Shown piece after piece: positions 16,402 to 24,659 of a DNA stretch of 64,000 nucleotides. This DNA comes from Synechococcus sp. A10-1-5-1 (lineage in GTDB: Bacteria; Cyanobacteriota; Cyanobacteriia; PCC-6307; Cyanobiaceae), in NCBI RefSeq assembly GCF_023115425.1, contig NZ_CP096032.1, forward strand, positions 1,860,001-1,924,000. The letters are read 5' to 3'. The position numbers were made by a program, and so were the translations under genes. Within the stretch, counting starts at the first letter, position 1. Every line of letters begins with the position of its first letter. The notes under the pieces were generated by a model. It searched no databases and was not told the origin of the DNA. It worked only from the letters and a program-made list of their open reading frames with translations.

Positions 16402-17969
16402 GGGGCCAGATCATCGCCCGAGGCCAGGGGAATGAGGTCCCGATTGGCCGAATCCTGCAGCGCGGCTGACTCGATCCAGGCCAGAGCGCCGGGGGCGAGG
16501 TCTTTGGCGTTCTCAAGCTTGGGACCGAGCTGTGGTGTGCCCAGGGCGACGAGGATCAATTGGGCATGGGCCTGGCCGCTCAAGGAGCCCTGGCTGATCA
16601 CCGCCACCGGTTCGGCGGCCAGCAGCCCAGGCAGCTCACCAGCGCTCAGGGCTTGGCGCACGGCGGGGGAGCGATCACTAAAAAGTCCGCCCTGCACGAG
16701 CAGGCTGAGGGCCAGCCAAGGACCGATCAAGACGGCGGCGAGGACGCGTTTTGGGGTCTGTTGTTGGGGCAGCAGGGCCCAGCTCAGGCCGAGCGCGAGG
16801 GCCGCGAGTCCCACCAGCGCGGGAGCGAGGGGCGGGATCTCGAGGTTGAGCAGGTTGCCGGGGACCAGCAGGAGCACGCCGGCGAGGCTCAGCAGAACGC
16901 CGAGGCCCGCCAGGCACCAGGCGATGGCCCGCGGCCGGGCGATCCCGGATTGCGCGAAGAGACGCAGGCCGCTGGCGGCCCAGATCGCCAGAAATGGCGT
17001 GAGCTGTAGGCCGTAGTACGGGGTCTTGGTGCGGAAGCAACTCAGCAGCAGCAGCAGGCTGAGCGGATAGACCAGCAGAAGCAGCCCCTGCTCGGAGCGC
17101 CAGCGCTTCAGCCCCCACACCAGTCCGGCGATGGCCACCAGGCTCCAGGGCGCGCAGTTGGCCGGAATGTTCCAGAAGTAATAGAAGGGCCCGGCGCTGT
17201 AGACGTCGCTTTCGGAGAGGAAGAGCAACTTGTCCAGTAGTCCGCCGACCACGCCGGCGCCGTAGTGCTGCAGGCTCAAACCCAGCCAGAGCGCCACGGG
17301 AAGCCAACCCAGCAGCAGTCCGGACCAGAAGGCAGGCGCGCGCAGCAGGAACCGTCGTCTGAGTAGGAGGAAGGGCAGCAGGGCGAGGACCGTCAGGGCG
17401 GTCATGAAGCCCTTAATCAAGAAGGCTGGCCCCAGCCAGAGCCCTGCGGCGATCTGCCAACCGCGCGAGGTTTGGGGCTGGGCCTGCAGTAGTGCCCATA
17501 CCCCGAGCAGCTCGAGGGCCAGCAGGGGCATGTCCTGGCTGGCGAGGTGGGCGTAGTTAATAAAGAGAGGCGTGAGCGCCAGAAGGGCTGCACTCAGCCA
17601 ACCCAGGCCCGGGCCGAGCAGCCGTGAGGCCAGGCGTGCGGTGAGCCAGAGCGCGAGCGCTGCCGCCAGCAGTGAGGGCAGATGCGCCGCCCAGCTGCTG
17701 GGCCCGAAGAGGCTCTGGGCAGTGGCGATCAGCCACTGGACGCCAATGGTGCGATCAAACAGGGGTTGATCCCACCAGAGGGGCGCCAGCCACTGGCCAC
17801 TCTCTTGGATCCAGCGGGCCTGAAGGGCGTAGTAGCCCTCGTCGTGGGCGAGGTAACTGCGGGGCGCGACGCTGATCAACAGCGGCAGGAAGGGCAGCGC
17901 TGGCCACCAACAAAAGGGTTTTCGTTTATACGAATGGAGACCCACTTTGTCTCCTTTGTTACCAGTCAT
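16368..17969 (-). CDS. Glycosyltransferase family 39 (ArnT/PMT-like) membrane protein
   Basis: About 533 residues with a dozen membrane helices. The first periplasmic loop has the HDEGYYALQARWI motif, the acidic pair used by ArnT/PMT enzymes to transfer sugar from a polyprenyl-phosphate donor to lipid or protein. I start it at the ATG at 17969 (MTGNKGDK); GTG at 17984 is an alternative five codons upstream. It is the first gene of the leftward glycosyltransferase run, diverging from the porin genes with roughly 95 bases between. Confidence 0.85.
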   Translation of the reverse strand: MTGNKGDKVGLHSYKRKPFCWWPALPFLPLLISVAPRSYLAHDEGYYALQARWIQESGQWLAPLWWDQPLFDRTIGVQWLIATAQSLFGPSSWAAHLPSLLAAALALWLTARLASRLLGPGLGWLSAALLALTPLFINYAHLASQDMPLLALELLGVWALLQAQPQTSRGWQIAAGLWLGPAFLIKGFMTALTVLALLPFLLLRRRFLLRAPAFWSGLLLGWLPVALWLGLSLQHYGAGVVGGLLDKLLFLSESDVYSAGPFYYFWNIPANCAPWSLVAIAGLVWGLKRWRSEQGLLLLVYPLSLLLLLSCFRTKTPYYGLQLTPFLAIWAASGLRLFAQSGIARPRAIAWCLAGLGVLLSLAGVLLLVPGNLLNLEIPPLAPALVGLAALALGLSWALLPQQQTPKRVLAAVLIGPWLALSLLVQGGLFSDRSPAVRQALSAGELPGLLAAEPVAVISQGSLSGQAHAQLILVALGTPQLGPKLENAKDLAPGALAWIESAALQDSANRDLIPLASGDDLAPWTLVRSPSGN

Positions 17970-18042
17970 TGCAGGTTGTGGCACACGCTGGATTTGCGGC
18001 TATCAGGTGCTTCCGCATCATCGCTGGGGGCGATTGCCCAAC

Positions 18043-18406
18043 TCCTCGTTTTGGTGTGAGGACCAATGAAACTGTTCCAGAAGCTTCTTCTGGCGCCTGC
18101 AGCTCTGGGCCTTCTGGCTCCTGTCGCTGCAAACGCCGCTGACGTCAACATCGCTGGCCTGAGCCAGTACGGCACCGAAGAGCAGGTGACTTCGATCACC
18201 CAGTTCTCTGACGTGCAGCCCACCGACTGGGCTTATCAGGCACTGAGCAACCTGATCGAGCGCTACGGCTGCGTCGCTGGCTACCCCAACGGCACCTACC
18301 GCGGCAACCGTGCGATGACCCGCTATGAAGCGGCCGCACTGCTGAACGCTTGCCTCGACCGGATCACTGAAGTGACCGACGAGCTCAAGCGCCTGATGAA
18401 GGAATT
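18043..18406 (+). repeat. Porin 5' repeat, copy 1
   Basis: These 364 bases, from 23 bases upstream of the start codon to codon 114, are identical base for base to 19877-20240. They encode the signal peptide, SLH domain and start of the coiled coil. A slightly diverged copy is at 21873-22236. Confidence 0.9.
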
Positions 18407-19655
18407 CGAGCGTGAGCTGGCTGTGCTCCGCGGTCGCGTGGACGGCCTCGAGGCCCGCGTGGGCGAACTGGAAGCGACCCAGTTCTCCACCACCACCAAG
18501 CTGCGTGGTCTGGCCACCTTCGTTGTGGGCGCAAACAGCTTCACCGGCACCAGCCCCAAGGTGGATGCCAACAAGTCGGCCTACGGCGCCACCACCTTCA
18601 ACTACGACCTGCGTCTGATCCTGGACAGCAGCTTCACCGGTAAGGACCTGCTCCGCACCGTGCTGCGTGCTGGCGACTTCAACGGCAGTGCCTACTTCAA
18701 TGGCCTGACTGCCCTGGAAGTGGCCTTCCAGTCCCCCGCTGCTGACGACGTCGTCGCCATCAAGCGCCTCTTCTACAACTTCCCCGTCGGCAAAGACTTC
18801 AGCGTTACCGCTGGTGCAACCGTCCGTGTGGATGACGCCGGCATGCTTGGCATGTGGCCCAGCGTCTACCCCGCTGACACCGTCCTCGACTTCTTCACCT
18901 ACGCCGGTGCTCCTGGTGCCTATGACCTTGATGGTCTGGGTGCTGGTTTCGGTGCCACCTACAACAACGTTCTGGGCTTCGAGGGCGTGACCCTCTCCAG
19001 CAACTACGTCTCCATCAACGGCGGTGAAGGCGATGCCGGTCTGATGACCGATGCGTCCAGCTCCGTGAGCGTGACCCAGCTGGGTTACACCGGCGGCAAG
19101 TTCCCCATCATCGGTGGTAGCGCTTGGGGTGCAGCTGCGGCTTACACCTACAGCCAGAACAACGCTCTGTTCATCAGCACTCCGTTCGCTCAGCAGTACG
19201 GCGGCGTTGGTTCCACCAACAGCTTTGGCCTGAGCGGCTACTGGGTTCCCGAGAACACTGGTTGGATTCCTTCCGTCAGCACTGGCTGGGGTACCAGCTC
19301 CTTCGAGAACGGCCCTGTCCGTACCGATACCTGGGGCAAGGCTCAGTCCTGGTACGTGGGTCTGCAGTGGCCTGACACCTTCGTGAAGGGCAATGACCTG
19401 GGCATGGCCGTCGGCCAGGCTCCGTTCATCACCAGCACCGGCTACGGCGCTTCTGCTCCGGCAACCCCCATGGACTCCAACTACATGTGGGAGTGGTGGT
19501 ACAAGTTCCAGGTGACCGACAACATCACCGTCACCCCTGCTCTGTACTACATCCAGAACTACGACGGTCAGCTCGGCAAGGTCAGCACCACCGGTGCTTA
19601 CAACGCCACCGACAATGTCTTCGGCGGCCTGCTGAAGACCACCTTCAAGTTCTGA
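18066..19655 (+). CDS. SLH-domain outer membrane porin (SomA/OprB type), copy 1
   Basis: This 529-residue outer-membrane protein has a signal peptide cut after ANA (residue 24), an SLH domain (FSDVQPTDWAYQAL from residue 47 to about 100) that binds the peptidoglycan-linked layer, a short coiled coil (ITEVTDELKRLMKEFERELA), and an OprB-like beta barrel ending in TTFKF with the terminal aromatic residue. Such Som porins are the main cyanobacterial outer-membrane channels for ions and small solutes, and some are linked to iron uptake. First of three tandem copies, each with its own leader and terminator. Confidence 0.93.
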   Translation: MKLFQKLLLAPAALGLLAPVAANAADVNIAGLSQYGTEEQVTSITQFSDVQPTDWAYQALSNLIERYGCVAGYPNGTYRGNRAMTRYEAAALLNACLDRITEVTDELKRLMKEFERELAVLRGRVDGLEARVGELEATQFSTTTKLRGLATFVVGANSFTGTSPKVDANKSAYGATTFNYDLRLILDSSFTGKDLLRTVLRAGDFNGSAYFNGLTALEVAFQSPAADDVVAIKRLFYNFPVGKDFSVTAGATVRVDDAGMLGMWPSVYPADTVLDFFTYAGAPGAYDLDGLGAGFGATYNNVLGFEGVTLSSNYVSINGGEGDAGLMTDASSSVSVTQLGYTGGKFPIIGGSAWGAAAAYTYSQNNALFISTPFAQQYGGVGSTNSFGLSGYWVPENTGWIPSVSTGWGTSSFENGPVRTDTWGKAQSWYVGLQWPDTFVKGNDLGMAVGQAPFITSTGYGASAPATPMDSNYMWEWWYKFQVTDNITVTPALYYIQNYDGQLGKVSTTGAYNATDNVFGGLLKTTFKF

Positions 19656-19705
19656 TCCAGAGCAACTGGGGCTCTCTCCTCGGACAGCAGCCCTTGGCCT
19701 CGTTC

Positions 19706-19731
19706 AACCCCGGTTTCGGCCGGGGTTTTTT
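19706..19731 (+). terminator. Terminator of porin copy 1
   Basis: Stem ccccgg/ccgggg (19708-19713 with 19720-19725) followed by six T. Confidence 0.88.
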
Positions 19732-19849
19732 CATGGCCTGATTCAACTAGGAGATGCACATGGACGGCTCTTCGGGGGTGCCGCTCGCTACCAGGCGGTG
19801 AGCCGACTGGCACATCAGGTGTTCGTGGTTGTCGTTTGGTCGGTCATTT

Positions 19850-19865
19850 TGTGTCAGCGATCACA
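19850..19865. promoter_or_regulatory. CRP-like inverted repeat upstream of porin copy 2
   Basis: TGTGT-N6-TCACA, one mismatch from the TGTGA-N6-TCACA consensus bound by CRP-family proteins, 35-50 bases before the start codon. A regulator of this family is plausible but not shown. Confidence 0.35.
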
Positions 19866-19876
19866 TTTGGTCGTAT

Positions 19877-20240
19877 TCCTCGTTTTGGTGTGAGGACCAA
19901 TGAAACTGTTCCAGAAGCTTCTTCTGGCGCCTGCAGCTCTGGGCCTTCTGGCTCCTGTCGCTGCAAACGCCGCTGACGTCAACATCGCTGGCCTGAGCCA
20001 GTACGGCACCGAAGAGCAGGTGACTTCGATCACCCAGTTCTCTGACGTGCAGCCCACCGACTGGGCTTATCAGGCACTGAGCAACCTGATCGAGCGCTAC
20101 GGCTGCGTCGCTGGCTACCCCAACGGCACCTACCGCGGCAACCGTGCGATGACCCGCTATGAAGCGGCCGCACTGCTGAACGCTTGCCTCGACCGGATCA
20201 CTGAAGTGACCGACGAGCTCAAGCGCCTGATGAAGGAATT
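19877..20240 (+). repeat. Porin 5' repeat, copy 2
   Basis: Identical to 18043-18406. The match breaks at 20241 (t instead of c) and continues with only scattered changes for another ~110 bases into the coiled-coil coding region. Confidence 0.9.
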
Positions 20241-21651
20241 TGAGCGTGAGCTGGCTGTGCTCCGCGGCCGCGTGGACGGCCTCGAGGCCCGCGTGGGCGA
20301 GCTGGAAGCCACCCAGTTCTCCACCACCACCAAGCTGCGTGGTCAGGCCACCTTCGTTGTGGGCGGTAACAGCTTCTCCGGCACCAACTACGCCACCCCG
20401 ACGACCCTGGTCGCTCCCGCTCTTGGCAACACCGGCGTTGCGGTGAACCCCGCGAACGTTCCGTTCAACAACAAATACAACAAGCGCAACTTCGGCGCGA
20501 CCGTCTTCAACTACGACGTTCGCCTGAACTTCGACACCAGCTTCACCGGTAAGGATCTGCTGCGCACCACCCTGCGTGCTGACAACTTCTTTGACGGTGA
20601 CAGCGCCTGGGGAAATGCCAGCCCTTACGGCTACGGCTTGACTTTCCTGGAAGTGGCCACCAACGCTCCCACCCAGGACAACGTTGTTGAGGTCAACCGC
20701 CTCTTCTACAACTTCCCCCTCGGCAAGAGCTTCAGCGTCAACGTTGGTGCCCGCGTCCGTATGGACGACGCCGGCATGCTCGGCATGTGGCCCAGCGTCT
20801 ACCCCGCTGACAGCGTCCTCGACGTCTTCACCTACGCCGGTGCACCTGGCGCTTACAACACCACCAACGGCCTGGGCGCTGGTGCCGGCATCGTCTACAA
20901 CGACGTGCTTGGCGCTGACGGTTGGACCTTGTCGACCAACTACGTCTCGGCTAGCGCCAACAACGGTGATCCCGTCTTTGGTGGTGTTGCAACCGATGGT
21001 TCCAGCAGCACTTCTGTGACCCAGCTGGGTTACGTCGGCGGCAAGTTCCCCGTTGTGGGCGGCAGCGCCTGGGGTATTGCAGCGGCTTACGCCTACAGCC
21101 AGAACATGGGGCTTGCGAGCGGCACTCCTCTTGCTCTCGCCGTCTCCAATGGCATCTCTCGGCATGAAGGGTCTGGTTACGGTCTCAACACCAGCTCCAA
21201 CAACTTTGGTCTGAGCGGCTACTGGGTTCCCGAGAAAACCGGCTGGATTCCTTCCGTCAGCACCGGTTGGGGCATCAGCAGCTTCACAACCAGCTACTAC
21301 CGCACCGACACCAACCCCCAGGCCAACTCCTGGTACGTCGGTCTGCAGTGGCCTGACACCTTCGTGAAGGGCAACGATCTGGGCATGGCCGTTGGCCAGG
21401 CTCCCTTCCTCACCAAGACTGGTGGTGGTGCCGTTGCCGACACCCTGGGTGTCAGCAAGCCTATGGATTCCAACTACGCCTGGGAGTGGTGGTACAAGTT
21501 CCAGGTGACCGACAACATCACCGTCACCCCGGCCCTGTACTACATCCAGAACTACGACGGCATGCTGGGTAAGGCCAATCTGAGCACCGGTGCGTTCAAC
21601 GCCACCGACAACGTGTTCGGCGGCCTGCTGAAGACCACCTTCAAGTTCTGA
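19900..21651 (+). CDS. SLH-domain outer membrane porin (SomA/OprB type), copy 2
   Basis: 583 residues, same architecture as copy 1: signal peptide, SLH domain, coiled coil and OprB-like barrel ending TTFKF. The first 114 codons are identical to copy 1, and the barrel then diverges, with insertions in putative loops after residue ~160 (NYATPTTLVAPALGN) and near residue 405 (LALAVSNGISRHEGSGYG). Barrel core segments such as DDAGMLGMWPSVYPAD and GLSGYWVPE are shared. The pattern fits channels with a common cell-wall anchor and different pores. Confidence 0.93.
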   Translation: MKLFQKLLLAPAALGLLAPVAANAADVNIAGLSQYGTEEQVTSITQFSDVQPTDWAYQALSNLIERYGCVAGYPNGTYRGNRAMTRYEAAALLNACLDRITEVTDELKRLMKEFERELAVLRGRVDGLEARVGELEATQFSTTTKLRGQATFVVGGNSFSGTNYATPTTLVAPALGNTGVAVNPANVPFNNKYNKRNFGATVFNYDVRLNFDTSFTGKDLLRTTLRADNFFDGDSAWGNASPYGYGLTFLEVATNAPTQDNVVEVNRLFYNFPLGKSFSVNVGARVRMDDAGMLGMWPSVYPADSVLDVFTYAGAPGAYNTTNGLGAGAGIVYNDVLGADGWTLSTNYVSASANNGDPVFGGVATDGSSSTSVTQLGYVGGKFPVVGGSAWGIAAAYAYSQNMGLASGTPLALAVSNGISRHEGSGYGLNTSSNNFGLSGYWVPEKTGWIPSVSTGWGISSFTTSYYRTDTNPQANSWYVGLQWPDTFVKGNDLGMAVGQAPFLTKTGGGAVADTLGVSKPMDSNYAWEWWYKFQVTDNITVTPALYYIQNYDGMLGKANLSTGAFNATDNVFGGLLKTTFKF

Positions 21652-21707
21652 TCCAGAACAGTTGGGGCTCTCTCCTCACACATAGAGCCCTTTCTTCGAC
21701 CTCGTTT

Positions 21708-21733
21708 AACCCCGGCTTTGGCCGGGGTTTTTT
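21708..21733 (+). terminator. Terminator of porin copy 2
   Basis: A 9-bp stem (aaccccggc/gccggggtt, loop tttg) with six T downstream. Confidence 0.9.
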
Positions 21734-21762
21734 ATTGTTCAGCGTTCGCAGATCTGAGGCGC

Positions 21763-21776
21763 TTTGTGATCACAAA
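21763..21776. promoter_or_regulatory. Perfect 14-bp palindrome upstream of porin copy 3
   Basis: tttgtgatcacaaa lies 118 bases before the start codon. Its half-sites (TTTGTGA) resemble those of CRP/FNR-family operators, but the usual 6-base spacer is missing. Function unproven. Confidence 0.3.
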
Positions 21777-21872
21777 AGAGGCCGAAAGTCTCATTTGATA
21801 CGCGGTCCGGTGCCAATAGCTCCGGCCCCAAGGAGGTGACCCAATAGGGTGGCTGCTCCCCTCTTTGGGGCT

Positions 21873-22236
21873 CCTCGTTTGGTGTGAGGACCAATGAAAC
21901 TGTTCCAGAAGCTTCTTCTGGCGCCTGCAGCTCTGGGCCTTCTGGCTCCTGTCGCTGCAAACGCCGCTGATGTCAACATCGCTGGCCTGAGCCAGTACGG
22001 CACCGAAGAGCAGGTGACTTCGATCACCCAGTTCTCTGACGTGCAGCCCACCGACTGGGCTTATCAGGCACTGAGCAACCTGATCGAGCGCTACGGCTGC
22101 GTCGCTGGCTACCCCAACGGCACCTACCGCGGCAACCGTGCGATGACCCGCTATGAAGCGGCCGCACTGCTGAACGCTTGCCTCGACCGGATCACTGAGG
22201 TGACCGACGAGCTGAAGCGCCTGATGAAGGAGTTCG
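21873..22236 (+). repeat. Porin 5' repeat, copy 3 (slightly diverged)
   Basis: Matches the other two copies except for a missing T in the leader (cctcgtttggtg against cctcgttttggtg) and a few substitutions, for example gatgtc for gacgtc in codons 26-27 and gaggtg for gaagtg near codon 100. Confidence 0.85.
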
Positions 22237-23546
22237 AGCGTGAGCTGGCCATCACCCGCGGCCGCGTGGACGGCCTTGAGGCCAAGGTTGGTGAACTGCA
22301 AGCGACCCAGTTCTCCACCACCACCAAGCTGCGCGGGTTTACCCGTTTTGTGGTCGGTGCGAATAGCTTTACCGGCACAAATACGGCCGATACTGATCAG
22401 TCTGTTCCATACACAACGGCTTTCAAAAAAGCGAATCGTGCCGCGACCACGTTTAACTACGACCAACGCCTTTATCTTGACACCAGCTTCACCGGCAAAG
22501 ACCTGCTTCGCACCCTGCTGCGTGCCGGCAACTTTCAAGAGAGTGCCTACAACTACGGCCTGCTGAAGCTTGATCCTGCTTTCCAGGAGCCGGCTGGTGC
22601 CAACGTCGTTGGTGTGAACCGCCTCTTCTATGCCTTCCCTGCGGGCGAGAAGCTCAAGTTCAACGTTGGCGCTCGGGTGCGTATCGACGACCCCGGCATG
22701 CTCGCCATCGGTGTGCCCTCGGTTTACAAGCCGGGTCTGCTTGATTTCTTCTCCCGTGCTGGTTCCCCTGGCGTCTACAACAAGAGCGGTTTCGGTGCCG
22801 GTTTTGGTGGCACTTACAAGCAACTGCTTGGCATCAAAGGACTGGCCATCAGCAGCAACTACGTCTCCGCTGATGGTTCCGACGGCAACCCCAGCACCGG
22901 CGGAATCATGACCGGCGGCTCTAACAGCGTCTCGGTCACGCAGTTGGGCTACACCGGTCAGAACACCCCGCTGATTGGTGGCAACTACGCCATCGCGGCG
23001 GCCTACACCTACGCGCAAAACTCCAAGCTGCACCGCGCTACGCCCTATGGCTTTGACGTGGGCCGCACCGGCAGCAACAACAGCTACGGCGTCAGTGGCT
23101 ACTGGATCCCAGAGAACAGCGGTTGGATTCCGACCGTGAGCCTTGGCTGGGGTTCCACCAAGTCCGAGAACGCCGCCTTCCGCGGCATTCCCTATCGCAC
23201 GGATAACTGGGCCAAGACCCAGTCCTGGATGGTGGGTCTGCAGTGGAACGATGCCCTGCGTAATGGCAACAAGGCCGGCATGGCCGTTGGTCAGGCTCCC
23301 TACGTGAGTACCAACGGTGGCGGTTCGGTCGGCACTGTCGCTGGCGCGAGCTCCCCGATGGACTCCAACACCATGTGGGAGTGGTGGTACGAGTACCAGA
23401 TCTCCGACAACATCTCGGTGAAGCCTGCCCTCTACTACATCAACAACCTCGATGGTCAGTACGGCAAATACAACACCAGCACCGGTGCTTACAACGCCAA
23501 GGACAACGTCTTTGGCGGCCTGGTGATGACCACCTTCCGCTTCTGA
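21894..23546 (+). CDS. SLH-domain outer membrane porin (SomA/OprB type), copy 3
   Basis: 550 residues with the same signal peptide, SLH domain and coiled coil as copies 1 and 2, then a more divergent OprB-like barrel ending TTFRF. It lacks the DAGMLGMWPSVYPAD block, reading DPGMLAIGVPSVYKPG instead, and has more Lys/Arg in predicted strands, suggesting different ion selectivity (inference). It has its own leader and terminator, so the three genes are likely expressed separately. Confidence 0.92.
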   Translation: MKLFQKLLLAPAALGLLAPVAANAADVNIAGLSQYGTEEQVTSITQFSDVQPTDWAYQALSNLIERYGCVAGYPNGTYRGNRAMTRYEAAALLNACLDRITEVTDELKRLMKEFERELAITRGRVDGLEAKVGELQATQFSTTTKLRGFTRFVVGANSFTGTNTADTDQSVPYTTAFKKANRAATTFNYDQRLYLDTSFTGKDLLRTLLRAGNFQESAYNYGLLKLDPAFQEPAGANVVGVNRLFYAFPAGEKLKFNVGARVRIDDPGMLAIGVPSVYKPGLLDFFSRAGSPGVYNKSGFGAGFGGTYKQLLGIKGLAISSNYVSADGSDGNPSTGGIMTGGSNSVSVTQLGYTGQNTPLIGGNYAIAAAYTYAQNSKLHRATPYGFDVGRTGSNNSYGVSGYWIPENSGWIPTVSLGWGSTKSENAAFRGIPYRTDNWAKTQSWMVGLQWNDALRNGNKAGMAVGQAPYVSTNGGGSVGTVAGASSPMDSNTMWEWWYEYQISDNISVKPALYYINNLDGQYGKYNTSTGAYNAKDNVFGGLVMTTFRF

Positions 23547-23574
23547 TTCCCCTCAGGGCACCCCTTTCACCCCT

Positions 23575-23603
23575 AGCCCTCCGCCTTTGGCGGGGGGCTT
23601 TTT
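23575..23603 (+). terminator. Terminator of porin copy 3
   Basis: An 11-bp stem (agccctccgcc/ggcggggggct, one T-G pair, loop ttt) followed by five T. Confidence 0.88.
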
Positions 23604-23640
23604 GCTGTTTAAGGATGGGTGCAGCCCCTCTCTGCCGTGC

Positions 23641-24327
23641 ATGCCCCAGTCCGCCCGCGATCCCTATGTGGTGCTCGGTGTGGTGGCTTCGGCCAGTGGC
23701 GCAGAGATCAAGGCGGCCTACCGGGCCCTGGTGAAGCAGCATCACCCCGATGCCGGGGGAGATGAAGAGGCGATTCTGGCGATCAATGCGGCCTGGGAGG
23801 TACTGCGGGATCGGGAGCGCCGCGCTGAACACGACCGCCATCGCGCCGTTAGCAGTCATCAATCCACGGTGCGCTCCGCTGCAGCCGGTCGGGCGGCCCG
23901 CAAGGCCACAGCCGAATCAGCCCGCGGCGATGAAGCGCTGCTGATCTGGCTGCAGACGGTCTATGCGCCGATTGATCGTCTGCTGGGTCAGGTCATCAAC
24001 CCCTTCCCGGCTGAATTCAAGGCGCTCTCGGCCGACCCCTACGACGACCAGCTGATGGAGGCATTCTGCAGTTACCTCGAGCAGAGTCAGGCCAAGCTCG
24101 AGAAGGTGGAAACGCTTTATCGCTCCATGGCCGCCCCGGCCTCAGCCAAGGGCTTCAGCCTCAGCGTCTACCACTGCCTCTCCCAGGTCAAGGACGCCGT
24201 GGTGGAACTGGAGCGCTACACCATGGGCTACGTCGATAACTACCTCCACGACGGCCGGGAGATGTTGCGGGAAGCCAAGCAACGGCGCACTCGGCTTCAA
24301 GCGGAGCGCCGTCGTCTGGACCTCTAG
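23641..24327 (+). CDS. J-domain (DnaJ-like) protein
   Basis: 228 residues. The N-terminal ~65 residues are a J domain (DPYVVLGVVASASGAEIKAA, the HPD tripeptide in KQHHPDAGG, INAAWEVLRD) that stimulates an Hsp70 ATPase. The rest is a predominantly helical region found in cyanobacterial J proteins, with no zinc finger or substrate-binding CTD. It is a type III J protein whose client is unknown. Start chosen at ATG 23641, just before the J domain; the frame is open upstream without matching sequence. Convergent with ndhO, overlapping by four bases. Confidence 0.85.
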   Translation: MPQSARDPYVVLGVVASASGAEIKAAYRALVKQHHPDAGGDEEAILAINAAWEVLRDRERRAEHDRHRAVSSHQSTVRSAAAGRAARKATAESARGDEALLIWLQTVYAPIDRLLGQVINPFPAEFKALSADPYDDQLMEAFCSYLEQSQAKLEKVETLYRSMAAPASAKGFSLSVYHCLSQVKDAVVELERYTMGYVDNYLHDGREMLREAKQRRTRLQAERRRLDL

Positions 24328-24569
24328 CTCAAGGCTTCCAGTTGATCCAGCCGCAGCCAGATGTCGGGCACCGGCCGGCGATAGCGCAGTTGGGCGTAAT
24401 CCCCTTTCACCAGCAGCACCTCGGCTGGGCCCTCGAACAGGTAATCCGGAGCGGTGGTGTCGCTGGCTTGGGATTCCAGGCTGCCGCTGTAGGCCGCGCG
24501 ATTCACCTTCACCAGGGCGCCTTTTTTGATGGCGGCGGCCGCGGGTTTGCTGGCGGGCGCTTCGGCCAT
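24324..24569 (-). CDS. ndhO: NAD(P)H-quinone oxidoreductase subunit O
   Basis: The 81-residue protein matches NdhO: an Ala/Pro/Lys-rich head, KKGALVKVNRAAYSGSLE, DYLFEGPAEVLLVKGDYAQLRYRRPVPDIWLRLDQLE. NdhO is a small peripheral subunit specific to the cyanobacterial/chloroplast NDH-1 complex, which runs respiratory and cyclic electron flow at the thylakoid. Monocistronic and leftward, with a 90-base gap to the divergent epimerase gene. Confidence 0.93.
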   Translation of the reverse strand: MAEAPASKPAAAAIKKGALVKVNRAAYSGSLESQASDTTAPDYLFEGPAEVLLVKGDYAQLRYRRPVPDIWLRLDQLEALS

Positions 24570-24659
24570 GGCATCAAGGACGGGTTGCCGCCAGGCTAGT
24601 TCCCGCTCGGTGATCCAGAGGGTCCCTAGCCTTCCAACCAGTTCAAGGGCTCAGGGCGC

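Noticed and set aside
15601-17016. 471-codon plus-strand ORF opposite the glycosyltransferases
   Set aside because: Pro/Gln/Arg-rich shadow of two genes with clear membrane helices and GT motifs.
19861-21165. 434-codon minus-strand ORF opposite porin copy 2
   Set aside because: Mirror of the biased codon use of the porin; similar ORFs appear under each porin copy because the DNA is duplicated.
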